Shown here one piece after another: positions 1 through 4,895 of a stretch of 7,329 nucleotides of DNA. Source of the DNA: Candidatus Doudnabacteria bacterium (lineage in GTDB: Bacteria > Patescibacteriota > Doudnabacteria > UBA920). Made by a program: the position numbers and the translations under genes. Where the stretch lies: the NCBI GenBank assembly GCA_016788805.1, contig JAEUSE010000045.1, forward strand, positions 1 to 7,329. Direction: 5' to 3'. The notes below the pieces were generated by a model, which was not told the origin of the DNA, made no database searches, and was given only the letters and a program-made list of their open reading frames with translations. Every line of letters begins with the position of its first letter. Positions within the stretch are counted from its first letter, which is position 1.

Positions 1-286
1 AAGCGTAGTTTTCATAAAAAAATACTTTAATGAAAAAATGCTTTCCTAAAAGCGCCCTACCTGAACCGGTTTCGAGGTGCCACACAAATTCTTTTGTAGC
101 CCTTTCGTCTCCAAAACCCATATAAGCAACTAACTTCCAAGAAGCAAACTTGCTGGCATGTTTCGAATCACCCCAGTTGCGGGCCTTCACCCGAGAACGC
201 AAATCAGTTGAGTATCCCACATAAGGTTCTTTTGGCGTAAGCCAGACGAAGCCTTGGCGGAATCTGGAGCGGGATACGGGAATCGG
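1..286 (-). pseudogene. GIY-YIG nuclease domain fragment, no start codon, cut by left edge
   Basis: The minus-strand frame reading left from 286 is open to the window edge and looks like a GIY-YIG endonuclease domain of the small UvrC-N/YhbQ-like kind. Visible family marks are the Y-V-G-Y-S-T-D-L-R-S-R stretch (the 'YIG' half with the catalytic Arg), an S-K-H-A-S-K-F-A-S-W-K-L-V-A-Y segment, and E-F-V-W-H-L-E-T-G-S-G-R-A, which matches the usual Glu plus SGSGRA helix. The N-terminal 'GIY' strand is poor: F-V-W-L-T-P-K stands where a longer Y-V-Y-L-L-K-S-type strand is expected. The frame begins after a TGA at 287-289 and has no ATG, GTG or TTG before the Y-V-G motif. Its first codons lie inside a duplicated tRNA 3' end (265-285). 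I infer a 5'-truncated relic. A gene with a non-standard start is possible. Recognition of the domain is firmer than its status as a pseudogene. Confidence 0.6.
265..285 (-). repeat. Direct repeat copy of the tRNA-Gly 3' end (distal copy)
   Basis: These 21 nt are identical, in the same orientation, to 461-481, which is the 3' end of tRNA-Gly(CCC): the second half of the T arm, the 3' acceptor strand, the discriminator base and CCA. Beyond 285 the match stops, and the rest of the tRNA is absent here, so this is not a second tRNA gene. Duplication of a tRNA 3' end is the classic footprint of tyrosine-recombinase integration (attL/attR). An integration scar is an inference, because no integrase lies in the window and only 175 bp separate the copies. 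Confidence 0.6.
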
Positions 287-425
287 TCACCTACGGTGGA
301 CTTTCAGCTTCCCCTGGTCGCTTCAAGTTTCACCTAACGCGACCTCGCCGCTATTTCATCCTGCAAGTATTCGGATGAAATTCCCGAAGTACGGGATCAC
401 TCTTTTCGATTCCGTACCGACTTAC
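286..425. other. Non-coding stretch dense in inverted repeats
   Basis: No credible coding frame is seen between the two copies of the tRNA-end repeat. Several potential stems can be read directly: 316-321 with 339-344 (6 bp, 17-nt loop), 353-361 with 373-381 (9 bp perfect, 11-nt loop), 382-386 with 392-396 (5 bp, 5-nt loop), and 389-398 with 408-417 (10 pairs including one G-T on the plus strand, 9-nt loop). The last two overlap and would be alternatives. It could be a structured RNA processed from the tRNA transcript, a worn mobile-element end, or only intergenic hairpins. I do not recognise an RNA family. Confidence 0.35.
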
Positions 426-463
426 CCACCCCAAATACTCCGCTTACGGAGTATTTGGGGTGG
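426..463 (-). terminator. 17-bp perfect hairpin abutting tRNA-Gly, including its CCA
   Basis: The arms 426-442 and 447-463 are perfectly complementary with a 4-nt loop at 443-446. On the minus strand the stem starts with the encoded CCA of tRNA-Gly and continues immediately downstream, so the tRNA 3' end would itself be paired in the primary transcript. The stem could stop transcription or mark a processing site. No U-tract follows, so it is not a canonical intrinsic terminator. Confidence 0.45.
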
Positions 464-481
464 AGCGGGATACGGGAATCG
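461..481 (-). repeat. Direct repeat, tRNA-resident copy
   Basis: This is the 3'-terminal 21 nt of tRNA-Gly(CCC), matching 265-285 exactly. The left flanks (ending gtatttgggg here, ttggcggaatc there) and the right flanks differ, so the identity is confined to the tRNA end. Confidence 0.6.
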
Positions 482-534
482 AACCCGTGTCTAAACCTTG
501 GGAAGGTCTCATACTACCATTGTACTAATCCCGC
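461..534 (-). tRNA. tRNA-Gly (anticodon CCC)
   Basis: A complete 74-nt cloverleaf including an encoded CCA reads on the minus strand. The acceptor stem GCGGGAT pairs with ATCCCGC (7 bp), followed by discriminator T and CCA. The D arm is GTAC/GTAT around a GG-containing loop. The anticodon stem AGACC/GGTTT (with one G-T pair) encloses loop TTCCCAA, giving anticodon CCC at positions 34-36, which reads the glycine codon GGG. The variable loop has 4 nt, and the T arm ACGGG/CCCGT encloses TTCGATT. A possible -10 element (TGTAAT, minus strand, 548-543) ends 8 nt before the 5' end, but no convincing -35 is seen. The 3' end overlaps a long hairpin and has an exact partial duplicate at 265-285. Confidence 0.93.
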
Positions 535-570
535 GCAATATCATTACATATCGATTACGTGCCTTAAACC

Positions 571-641
571 GAGATGTGGGTAATACATTATTGTACCCAC
601 CTCTTCGGCGGGTCCCGACTCTGAGTCGGGACTAATCCCGC
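571..641 (-). terminator. Two hairpins downstream of the PPIase gene
   Basis: On the minus strand, downstream of the stop at 704, two adjacent inverted repeats occur. The first to be transcribed is 612-621 with 623-632, a 10-bp perfect repeat around a single base; physically it would be about 9 bp with a 3-nt loop. It can be extended by GCGG 608-611 pairing with CCGC 638-641. The second is 576-582 with 594-600 (7 bp, 11-nt loop), flanked by GAG 571-573 and CTC 601-603. They probably end or stabilise the upstream transcript. No U-tract follows either stem. The rest of 535-703 shows no gene. Confidence 0.4.
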
Positions 642-703
642 AGGTAACTAAGGTAGTTTAATAAACTATGCGCAATATTGCAACGCGCTCACATGATTAG
701 CAC

Positions 704-1540
704 CTACACACTCAAACGAACGTACCATTTTACAGGCACCGTAGCAGTTTGATCGGCAAGCCAGTCTTCAAACCCTTGCGGCCTGAGCACAATTTCTCGC
801 AGTTGAGTTAACTCGGTACCGTCTTTGTCTAATCGGTTCAGCACTTCCGCAATATGCGCCCCGTAGCGACTATAAATAACGGCCGGACTGTGTAACGGTA
901 GCCCGCCTACTGCCTGCCGGTATTCAGGAATAGCTTGCGTTAGGTCAACGTACCCAACGTCGCCCCCCGACCAAGAGGTGGCTAAATCGTCACTCTCCTT
1001 TGCGGCTATATTGCGCCACGCTTCATCAGAGTCCAAGCGTTGATATACACTTTGCAGTTTTCGCGTAAGGGCAGGTTCAAGACCCTGTTTCATGTATGCA
1101 ATTCGCAACGCATTTGTGTACGCGTACGGCCGTGCAAAAGCGCGCGCCGCCACGTCCGGGCCGTATTGCTGTTCAAACGACGCGTACCGGGTATCCCCTG
1201 CTCGTAGTTCGGCAACGGTCGCATTAATCTCATCTGCTGACAGCTGTATGTTGTACTGTTGTGCTACGACCTCTAAACGAAGTTCGTTAACCAAAGCTGC
1301 TGTCGGGCCCCCAACTCCGGCCGAAGTTCCAAGTAAGGTAAAATACTCCAAATCTCGAGCTTCTATATACTCGTCCCCGACTGTGCCCAAAGGCGCACCC
1401 AGCCATGTCAGGGTTTGGAGTCTTGCCCCACTCGCCACGCCGGAGTAGAGCCAAAAAGCCGTTAGAGTCGCCAAGACTCCCACGCACACTAAAATGCCCA
1501 CAGTCCAATATAAAACTTTTCTTTTGTGATGTTTTTCCAT
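704..1540 (-). CDS. Membrane-anchored SurA/PrsA-like peptidyl-prolyl isomerase
   Basis: A 278-residue protein starts K/H-rich (M-E-K-H-H-K-R-K), followed by a membrane segment at about 9-32, so the rest should be extracytoplasmic. Residues about 55-160 are helical and resemble a SurA-type N-terminal chaperone region. Residues about 165-237 look like a parvulin (PPIC) domain: W-R-N-I-A-A-K-E-S-D-D, then G-G-D-V-G-Y (192-197, family GGDLGxF), then G-A-H-I-A-E-V-L-N-R (227-236, family GxHIIxVLDR). Such proteins help exported proteins fold. Several parvulin positions are non-consensus, so it may be mainly a chaperone. I chose ATG 1540, 11 nt after the FtsB-like stop. An upstream in-frame ATG at 1582 would overlap that gene and put 14 extra residues before the signal anchor. 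There is no Shine-Dalgarno, and the gene is probably co-transcribed with the FtsB-like gene. Confidence 0.8.
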   Translation of the reverse strand: MEKHHKRKVLYWTVGILVCVGVLATLTAFWLYSGVASGARLQTLTWLGAPLGTVGDEYIEARDLEYFTLLGTSAGVGGPTAALVNELRLEVVAQQYNIQLSADEINATVAELRAGDTRYASFEQQYGPDVAARAFARPYAYTNALRIAYMKQGLEPALTRKLQSVYQRLDSDEAWRNIAAKESDDLATSWSGGDVGYVDLTQAIPEYRQAVGGLPLHSPAVIYSRYGAHIAEVLNRLDKDGTELTQLREIVLRPQGFEDWLADQTATVPVKWYVRLSV

Positions 1541-1551
1541 ATACAAACGCG

Positions 1552-1926
1552 TTACGGCTGCCCGAAGAAATAATCCCACCAAGCCTTGGGGTTTGATTCA
1601 GCGGGGCCGACAGCAACGCTTGCGGTTGCTCCGCCGGTGGGCATAAACACTACCGCAATCTCTCCCTCTCGCTTCTTGTTCAACTGCTGGTGTGCGATAC
1701 GATCGGCTGCCGACTGACTAGATAAATACTTTAATGAATCTTCAATTTGTTTATTCTTCTCTTCCACATCCTTTGACTCGGACTTGAGCGACTGAATTTC
1801 TCGATCTAATTTCCTTTGTTCACGAATTTGATTAATTTTCACGAAAGACAGAAAACCCAAACTCAAAATGAGCAGGACTATAACAAAACGGTTGGATAAA
1901 AATGTAATAGACTTTCGAGCGGGCAT
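1552..1926 (-). CDS. FtsB/DivIC-like septum formation initiator
   Basis: This 124-residue single-pass membrane protein has a short basic N-terminus, a membrane helix at about 13-29, then a long charged heptad-like helix at about 31-70 (I-R-E-Q-R-K-L-D-R-E-I-Q-S-L-K-S-E), typical of the FtsB/DivIC family. FtsB-like proteins join the divisome outside the membrane, with FtsL/FtsQ in well-studied bacteria, and help trigger septal peptidoglycan synthesis. The region after the coiled coil contains E-I-A-V-V-F-M-P, resembling the conserved E-x-x-V-x-F segment of the family, then a Gly/Ala/Pro-rich linker and an aromatic C-terminus, W-W-D-Y-F-F (116-121). The size fits the family. The ATG at 1926 has no Shine-Dalgarno; the preceding sequence is A/T-rich. 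The PPIase gene follows 11 nt after its stop. The FtsB family call is solid, but orthology to ftsB versus divIC cannot be decided here. Confidence 0.82.
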   Translation of the reverse strand: MPARKSITFLSNRFVIVLLILSLGFLSFVKINQIREQRKLDREIQSLKSESKDVEEKNKQIEDSLKYLSSQSAADRIAHQQLNKKREGEIAVVFMPTGGATASVAVGPAESNPKAWWDYFFGQP

Positions 1927-1975
1927 AGAATTTATTTAGTCGAAGGCTTGAATGTCATCCCGTCATAACGCCGTA

Positions 1976-2023
1976 GACCCAGTACACGCATATACAACGT
2001 TCGGCCTGAGACCAGACTGGGTC
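1976..2023 (-). terminator. Weak inverted repeat at the PH-gene stop
   Basis: GACCCAGT (1976-1983) and ACTGGGTC (2016-2023) form an 8-bp perfect inverted repeat with a 32-nt loop, starting on the stop codon of the PH-domain gene. It could attenuate transcription into the FtsB-like gene. The long loop and absence of a U-tract make this uncertain. Confidence 0.25.
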
Positions 2024-2582
2024 AATCCGGCATACGCTGATTAGGCTTGTTGTATCCAACCGCAAGCTGTGGCCCACCCGGCACCCGATGTTCACCTCGC
2101 GCCGCAACCGCTTGTTCGTGTAACCGCCAAAGGAACTCTTTCACAGCAGTCGGATCGGCAATATTACTCACCACAATCGGATCGAGTAGGCCCACTACTT
2201 GTAGCTCTATGTCCCCAAACCGACCCAATACAGACAGCGCGCCGGTAGTGCGGAAACTAATATTAAGCATTCTATCCAGGGCGGTTTCGGTAACTACATG
2301 CCGAAATATGCCTTCGTGCGCTACCTTTACAAACCGTTTGGTAGTAACAATATACCGCTGTACTGACCACAAATATACGTGCCGTACCCACCACACAACC
2401 ACCATGCAAAGCCATATAAATACATACGTACCGGCGGACGCAAAGAATTCGTAGTGCGCCACGTACCAAATCGGCGCAATCACCGCCACCAAAAGTATAG
2501 CCGTTGGCCGCCAGAGAATTAGGGGTGTTTGGCGGAACACCACCACCACTTCTTCATTCGGCTGGAGTATGAGTGAACGCAT
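2022..2582 (-). CDS. PH-domain (bPH2, YdbS-like) membrane protein
   Basis: A 186-residue protein with two hydrophobic segments at about 22-43 and 51-72, followed by a soluble bacterial PH-like domain. The diagnostic order is R-Y-I-V-T-T-K-R-F (76-84), G-I-F-R-H-V-V-T-E-T-A-L-D-R (91-104), then G-A-L-S-V-L-G-R-F-G-D-I-E-L-Q (114-128), matching the bPH2 pattern R-Y-x-I-T-x-x-R ... L-x-R-I ... G-x-L-x-x-x-G-x-G-D. The opening L-x-P-N-E-E-V-V also fits proteins that start with 'L-x-x-G-E-x-V'. The molecular role of the family is not established. It is usually a membrane-associated scaffold of unknown partner, so none is claimed here. The C-terminus after about residue 160 is polar and probably flexible. 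The start ATG at 2582 sits inside a T-A-T-A-A-T-G string with no clear Shine-Dalgarno. The FtsB-like gene follows after 95 bp. Confidence 0.82.
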   Translation of the reverse strand: MRSLILQPNEEVVVVFRQTPLILWRPTAILLVAVIAPIWYVAHYEFFASAGTYVFIWLCMVVVWWVRHVYLWSVQRYIVTTKRFVKVAHEGIFRHVVTETALDRMLNISFRTTGALSVLGRFGDIELQVVGLLDPIVVSNIADPTAVKEFLWRLHEQAVAARGEHRVPGGPQLAVGYNKPNQRMPD

Positions 2583-2596
2583 TATAATCCCGATAT

Positions 2597-2663
2597 GCAG
2601 ATTAATACCAATCTACGGATACCAACAGATAAGTCCTTGTAATCAAAATCCGTAGGCATCTGC
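2597..2663 (-). terminator. Interrupted inverted repeat between the small peptide and the PH gene
   Basis: CTACGGAT (2613-2620) pairs perfectly with ATCCGTAG (2648-2655), and GCAGAT (2597-2602) pairs with ATCTGC (2658-2663) outside it, giving an interrupted 14-bp stem. It lies just after the 34-residue ORF and upstream of the PH gene, so it may terminate the former or shape the leader of the latter. No U-tract is seen. Confidence 0.3.
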
Positions 2664-2685
2664 GGATTCGGACGCATTCGTATAT
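2664..2685. repeat. Dispersed intergenic repeat, copy 1
   Basis: These 22 nt match 4861-4882 at 20 positions in the same orientation, including an exact 12-nt core GCATTCGTATAT. Both copies are intergenic. ATTCG/CGAAT-rich dispersed strings of this sort are, as I recall, common between CPR genes; this cannot be verified here. Confidence 0.45.
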
Positions 2686-2696
2686 CTGAATTTATA

Positions 2697-2801
2697 TTAC
2701 TGGAAGACGCTCGGGCCCATGGCTAAGGCAATCATTGCAATAACCATAATAACCGCTACCACGCCGAACACCTTTTGTACAGTTTTTCTATTCCGAAACA
2801 T
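2697..2801 (-). CDS. 34-residue single-pass membrane peptide, function unknown
   Basis: ATG at 2801 opens a 34-codon frame ending in TAA at 2697. The product has a basic N-terminus (M-F-R-N-R-K-T-V-Q-K), an uninterrupted hydrophobic helix at about 11-27 (V-F-G-V-V-A-V-I-M-V-I-A-M-I-A-L-A), and a short tail M-G-P-S-V-F-Q. The charge pattern predicts the N-terminus inside and a tiny outer tail. Support comes from this clean membrane-peptide composition, its place between two genes on the same strand, and a promoter-like extended -10 just before the ATG. I do not recognise a named family. It could be a small subunit or regulator of a membrane complex, or a remnant of a larger protein. It was found by reading the frame; no homology was tested. 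Confidence 0.6.
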   Translation of the reverse strand: MFRNRKTVQKVFGVVAVIMVIAMIALAMGPSVFQ

Positions 2802-2807
2802 ATAAAT

Positions 2808-2816
2808 ATAATACCA
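2808..2816 (-). promoter_or_regulatory. Extended -10 promoter of the small membrane peptide
   Basis: Minus-strand TGG-TATTAT forms an extended -10 (TGn plus a 5/6 match to TATAAT). Its end is 6 nt before the ATG at 2801, placing the expected transcription start on or next to the start codon, which suggests a leaderless mRNA. No good -35 is visible, consistent with an extended -10 promoter. Confidence 0.45.
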
Positions 2817-2846
2817 CAAGTCTATTTCTACCCTGGGCCTCGCACA

Positions 2847-2890
2847 ACCCAAGGACTCCCCTTGGGCCGGCCCAAGGGGAGTCCTTGGGT
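2847..2890. terminator. 44-bp perfect palindrome after lepA
   Basis: Two 22-nt halves, 2847-2868 and 2869-2890, are exact reverse complements with no spacer, centred on GGCC/GGCC. It begins 10 nt after the lepA stop and ends 30 nt before the promoter of the next gene, the usual place of a terminator. The lepA-side transcript has no U-tract after it. In the plus direction a T-rich stretch begins 5 nt later (2895-2910), so it might also act on antisense transcription. Confidence 0.6.
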
Positions 2891-2900
2891 GTCGATTTAT

Positions 2901-4751
2901 TTACTTTTTTAGCACGGCTAAGAACGCTTCTTGAGGTATGTCTACCTTGCCAATCTTCTTCATGCGTTTTTTACCTTTTTTCTGTTTGTTGAGCAGCTTC
3001 ATTTTACGGGTTACGTCGCCGCCGTATAAATAACCGGTTACATCCTTTCGCAAAGCGGAAATTGTCTCGCGGGCAATAACCTTACCTCCAATAGCCGCCT
3101 GAATAGCAATTTCGAACTGTTGTCTTGGGATAAGTTCCTTTAGCTTACTCACGAGCTCTCGGCCTTCCACTTCCGCCACGGACCGATGCATCATGGTAGA
3201 CAAGGCTTCAACTTTTTCATTCGCCACCAAAATGTCCACCTTGGCCAGGTCGCCGGGACGCATTTCGATAAAATCATAGTTCAAAGACGCATACCCGCTG
3301 GACACACTCTTTAACTTGTCGTAAAAATCAATAATAATATTCCCCAAAGGCATTTCAAAATTCATATCGACCCTATCTTCACCCAAGTACTGAATATCAC
3401 CGGAAATACCCCGACGCTTGGTTACGATATCCATAATTGGACCAATATAGTCGGAAGGAGTCAGAATGTTTACTTTCATCCATGGTTCTAAAATAGACTG
3501 AATACTTGAAGGGTCCGGAAACTGCGCGGCGGACTGCACCGTTACTTCTTCGCCGGATGTTTTAATAACTTTAAAAGCCACGCTGGGCGCGGTGAGAATT
3601 AAATCTAAATCGTATTCTCGAGTTAAACGCTCCTGCACAATATCCATGTGCAACAAACCCAAAAAACCGGTTCTAAAGCCAAACCCAATACTAGGAATAT
3701 GCTCCGGCTCAAACTCTAAAGAGGCATCGCTCAAACGCAATTTTTCCATAGCATCGCGTAAGCTTGGGTAATCGTCACCCGAAACCGGAAAAATAGTCGC
3801 GTAGACCATCGGCTTCACATGTTTATAGCCGGGCAATGGTTCGGTTTTAGCCCGCTCGGCAAACAACGTAATAGTGTCACCCACCCGGGCTTTAGACACA
3901 TCGCGCAGACCGGTAACTATATAGCCCACCTCACCACAGCCGATACTCTCCGACTTCTCCATTTTAGGGTGGAAAAATCCAACTTCCAAACTTTCCGCTT
4001 CTGTTTTGCTACCCAACGTAAATATCTTCTGCCTCGGGAGCAATTTACCGTCAAACACCCGAATAAAACAAATAACCCCTCGATGAATGTCGTAGGCGGA
4101 GTCGAAAATCAGTCCGCGTAGTTGGCTCTCGGGGTTCCCCGTTGGCGCAGGCACCCGCTCTACAATGGCCCGTAAAATACCTTCCACACCTTCTCCGGTC
4201 TTGCCGGACGCGTACAAAATTTCGTCGTCCGCAAACCCAAACGCGTCCTTCAGCTCCCGTGCGGTTTTCTCGCGGTCACTGTTGGGCAAGTCAATTTTGT
4301 TGACCACCGGGATAAGCGTCAGATTGTGCTCCAAAGCTAGATATGCGTTAGCCAAAGTTTGCGCCTCGATACCCTGCGTACTATCCACGACTAAAATGGC
4401 TCCCTCGCAACACGCGAGACTCCGAGACACTTCGTAGGCAAAATCTACGTGCCCCGGAGTATCTATAAGATTCAGAATATAGGCTTGAGGGTTGAGGGTT
4501 GAGGCTTGAGAATTTTCCTCTCCCCTCTCACCTGCAACCTCTAACCTGTACGCATACTCCATTCTTGCCGGCTGCAGCTTAATGGTTATACCCCGTTCTC
4601 GCTCGAGGTCCATTTGATCTAGCAACTGGTCTTTCATTTCCCTTTTACTCACCGTGTGCGTCAACTCCAAAAGCCGGTCAGCTAAAGTGGACTTTCCGTG
4701 GTCAATGTGCGCAATAATACAAAAATTCCGAATTTTATCAAGCGAATTCAT
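2901..4751 (-). CDS. lepA: Elongation factor 4 (LepA), translational GTPase
   Basis: A 616-residue EF-G-like GTPase that acts on the ribosome (back-translocation, initiation or stalled-ribosome roles). The G domain shows the P-loop A-H-I-D-H-G-K-S-T (14-22), switch I R-G-I-T (53-56), D-T-P-G-H (97-101, with the catalytic His) and N-K-I-D (151-154). Domain II starts near R-G-L-I-F-D-S-A-Y-D. The LepA-specific C-terminus is clear: V-T-G-Y-L-Y-G-G-D-V-T-R-K-M-K-L-L-N-K-Q-style sequence, followed by a basic tail and Q-E-A-F-L-A-V-L-K-K. The family is usually about 600 residues. The surplus is a roughly 20-residue insertion (about 72-90) between switch I and D-T-P-G-H, encoded over a heptamer repeat. 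The start ATG at 4751 fits the family N-terminus. There is no Shine-Dalgarno, and a promoter close to the ATG suggests a leaderless or near-leaderless transcript. The gene is separated from murJ by 144 bp and followed by a long palindrome. Confidence 0.98.
   Translation of the reverse strand: MNSLDKIRNFCIIAHIDHGKSTLADRLLELTHTVSKREMKDQLLDQMDLERERGITIKLQPARMEYAYRLEVAGERGEENSQASTLNPQAYILNLIDTPGHVDFAYEVSRSLACCEGAILVVDSTQGIEAQTLANAYLALEHNLTLIPVVNKIDLPNSDREKTARELKDAFGFADDEILYASGKTGEGVEGILRAIVERVPAPTGNPESQLRGLIFDSAYDIHRGVICFIRVFDGKLLPRQKIFTLGSKTEAESLEVGFFHPKMEKSESIGCGEVGYIVTGLRDVSKARVGDTITLFAERAKTEPLPGYKHVKPMVYATIFPVSGDDYPSLRDAMEKLRLSDASLEFEPEHIPSIGFGFRTGFLGLLHMDIVQERLTREYDLDLILTAPSVAFKVIKTSGEEVTVQSAAQFPDPSSIQSILEPWMKVNILTPSDYIGPIMDIVTKRRGISGDIQYLGEDRVDMNFEMPLGNIIIDFYDKLKSVSSGYASLNYDFIEMRPGDLAKVDILVANEKVEALSTMMHRSVAEVEGRELVSKLKELIPRQQFEIAIQAAIGGKVIARETISALRKDVTGYLYGGDVTRKMKLLNKQKKGKKRMKKIGKVDIPQEAFLAVLKK
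4483..4510 (-). repeat. Four tandem 7-nt repeats inside lepA
   Basis: On the minus strand four consecutive units read CTCAAGC, CTCAACC, CTCAACC, CTCAAGC. They encode part of the extra LepA segment S-Q-A-S-T-L-N-P-Q-A. The heptamer length keeps no codon phase, so each unit is read in a different frame, yet the insertion as a whole is in frame. Immediately upstream in the gene a purine-rich GAGG/GAGAGG stretch (to about 4545) continues the low-complexity patch. Confidence 0.75.
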
Positions 4752-4759
4752 GGCGATAT

Positions 4760-4788
4760 ATAATGAATCCGAACAGGCGAATAATCAA
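4760..4788 (-). promoter_or_regulatory. Putative lepA promoter
   Basis: On the minus strand TTGATT (4788-4783) and CATTAT (4765-4760) are separated by 17 bp and match the -35 and -10 consensus at 4/6 each. The -10 ends 8 nt before the lepA ATG, so transcription would begin at or next to the start codon. Its placement in the murJ-lepA gap supports separate transcription of lepA. Confidence 0.35.
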
Positions 4789-4830
4789 ATCAGGTGAATA
4801 CTACAAACTATATTTCGTAGTTATTCGTAG

Positions 4831-4862
4831 TCGCCTATTCGGCGACCCGCCGAAGAGGCGGG
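4831..4862 (-). terminator. Paired GC-rich hairpins between murJ and lepA
   Basis: Two neighbouring inverted repeats: 4846-4851 with 4857-4862 (CCCGCC/GGCGGG, 5-nt loop) and 4831-4835 with 4841-4845 (TCGCC/GGCGA, 5-nt loop). They follow the murJ stop at 4896 and precede the lepA promoter, so a murJ terminator is likely. There is no U-tract. Bases 4844-4858 are an exact inverted copy of 600-614, which lies in the hairpin region after the PPIase gene. Confidence 0.4.
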
Positions 4863-4882
4863 ATTCGAATGCATTCGTATAT
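4861..4882. repeat. Dispersed intergenic repeat, copy 2
   Basis: Matches 2664-2685 at 20 of 22 positions. Further TTCGTAG strings occur nearby at 4814-4830, so the whole murJ-lepA gap is built from short ATTCG/TTCGTAG-like pieces. Confidence 0.45.
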
Positions 4883-4895
4883 TCGGATTCCGTGG

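Noticed and set aside
265..340. A second tRNA gene ending at 265.
   Set aside because: Only the 3' 21 nt match. There is no T loop of the GTTCGANTC type, no anticodon arm, and no matching 5' acceptor strand upstream on the minus strand.
286..460. A group I or group II intron linked to the GIY-YIG frame.
   Set aside because: The stretch is very short, the tRNA is uninterrupted, and no recognisable P7 core or domain V is seen. The nuclease is of the general UvrC-N type rather than a clear homing enzyme.
535..703. A small hidden gene between tRNA-Gly and the PPIase gene.
   Set aside because: No frame with a plausible start and composition is seen; the stretch is explained by two hairpins and a possible tRNA promoter.
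1541..1582. Upstream start (ATG at 1582) for the PPIase gene, adding 14 residues.
   Set aside because: It would overlap the FtsB-like gene by 31 nt and put an odd stretch before the basic N-terminus and membrane anchor. ATG 1540 gives a standard anchor and sits just after the upstream stop.
4482..4511. A CRISPR-like or frame-breaking repeat in lepA.
   Set aside because: Units are only 7 nt with no spacers, and the LepA frame continues intact on both sides with all GTPase motifs.
4759..4764. Plus-strand TATAAT as a promoter.
   Set aside because: There is no gene downstream on the plus strand. The bases overlap the putative lepA -10 region on the other strand and are part of an A/T-rich start region.
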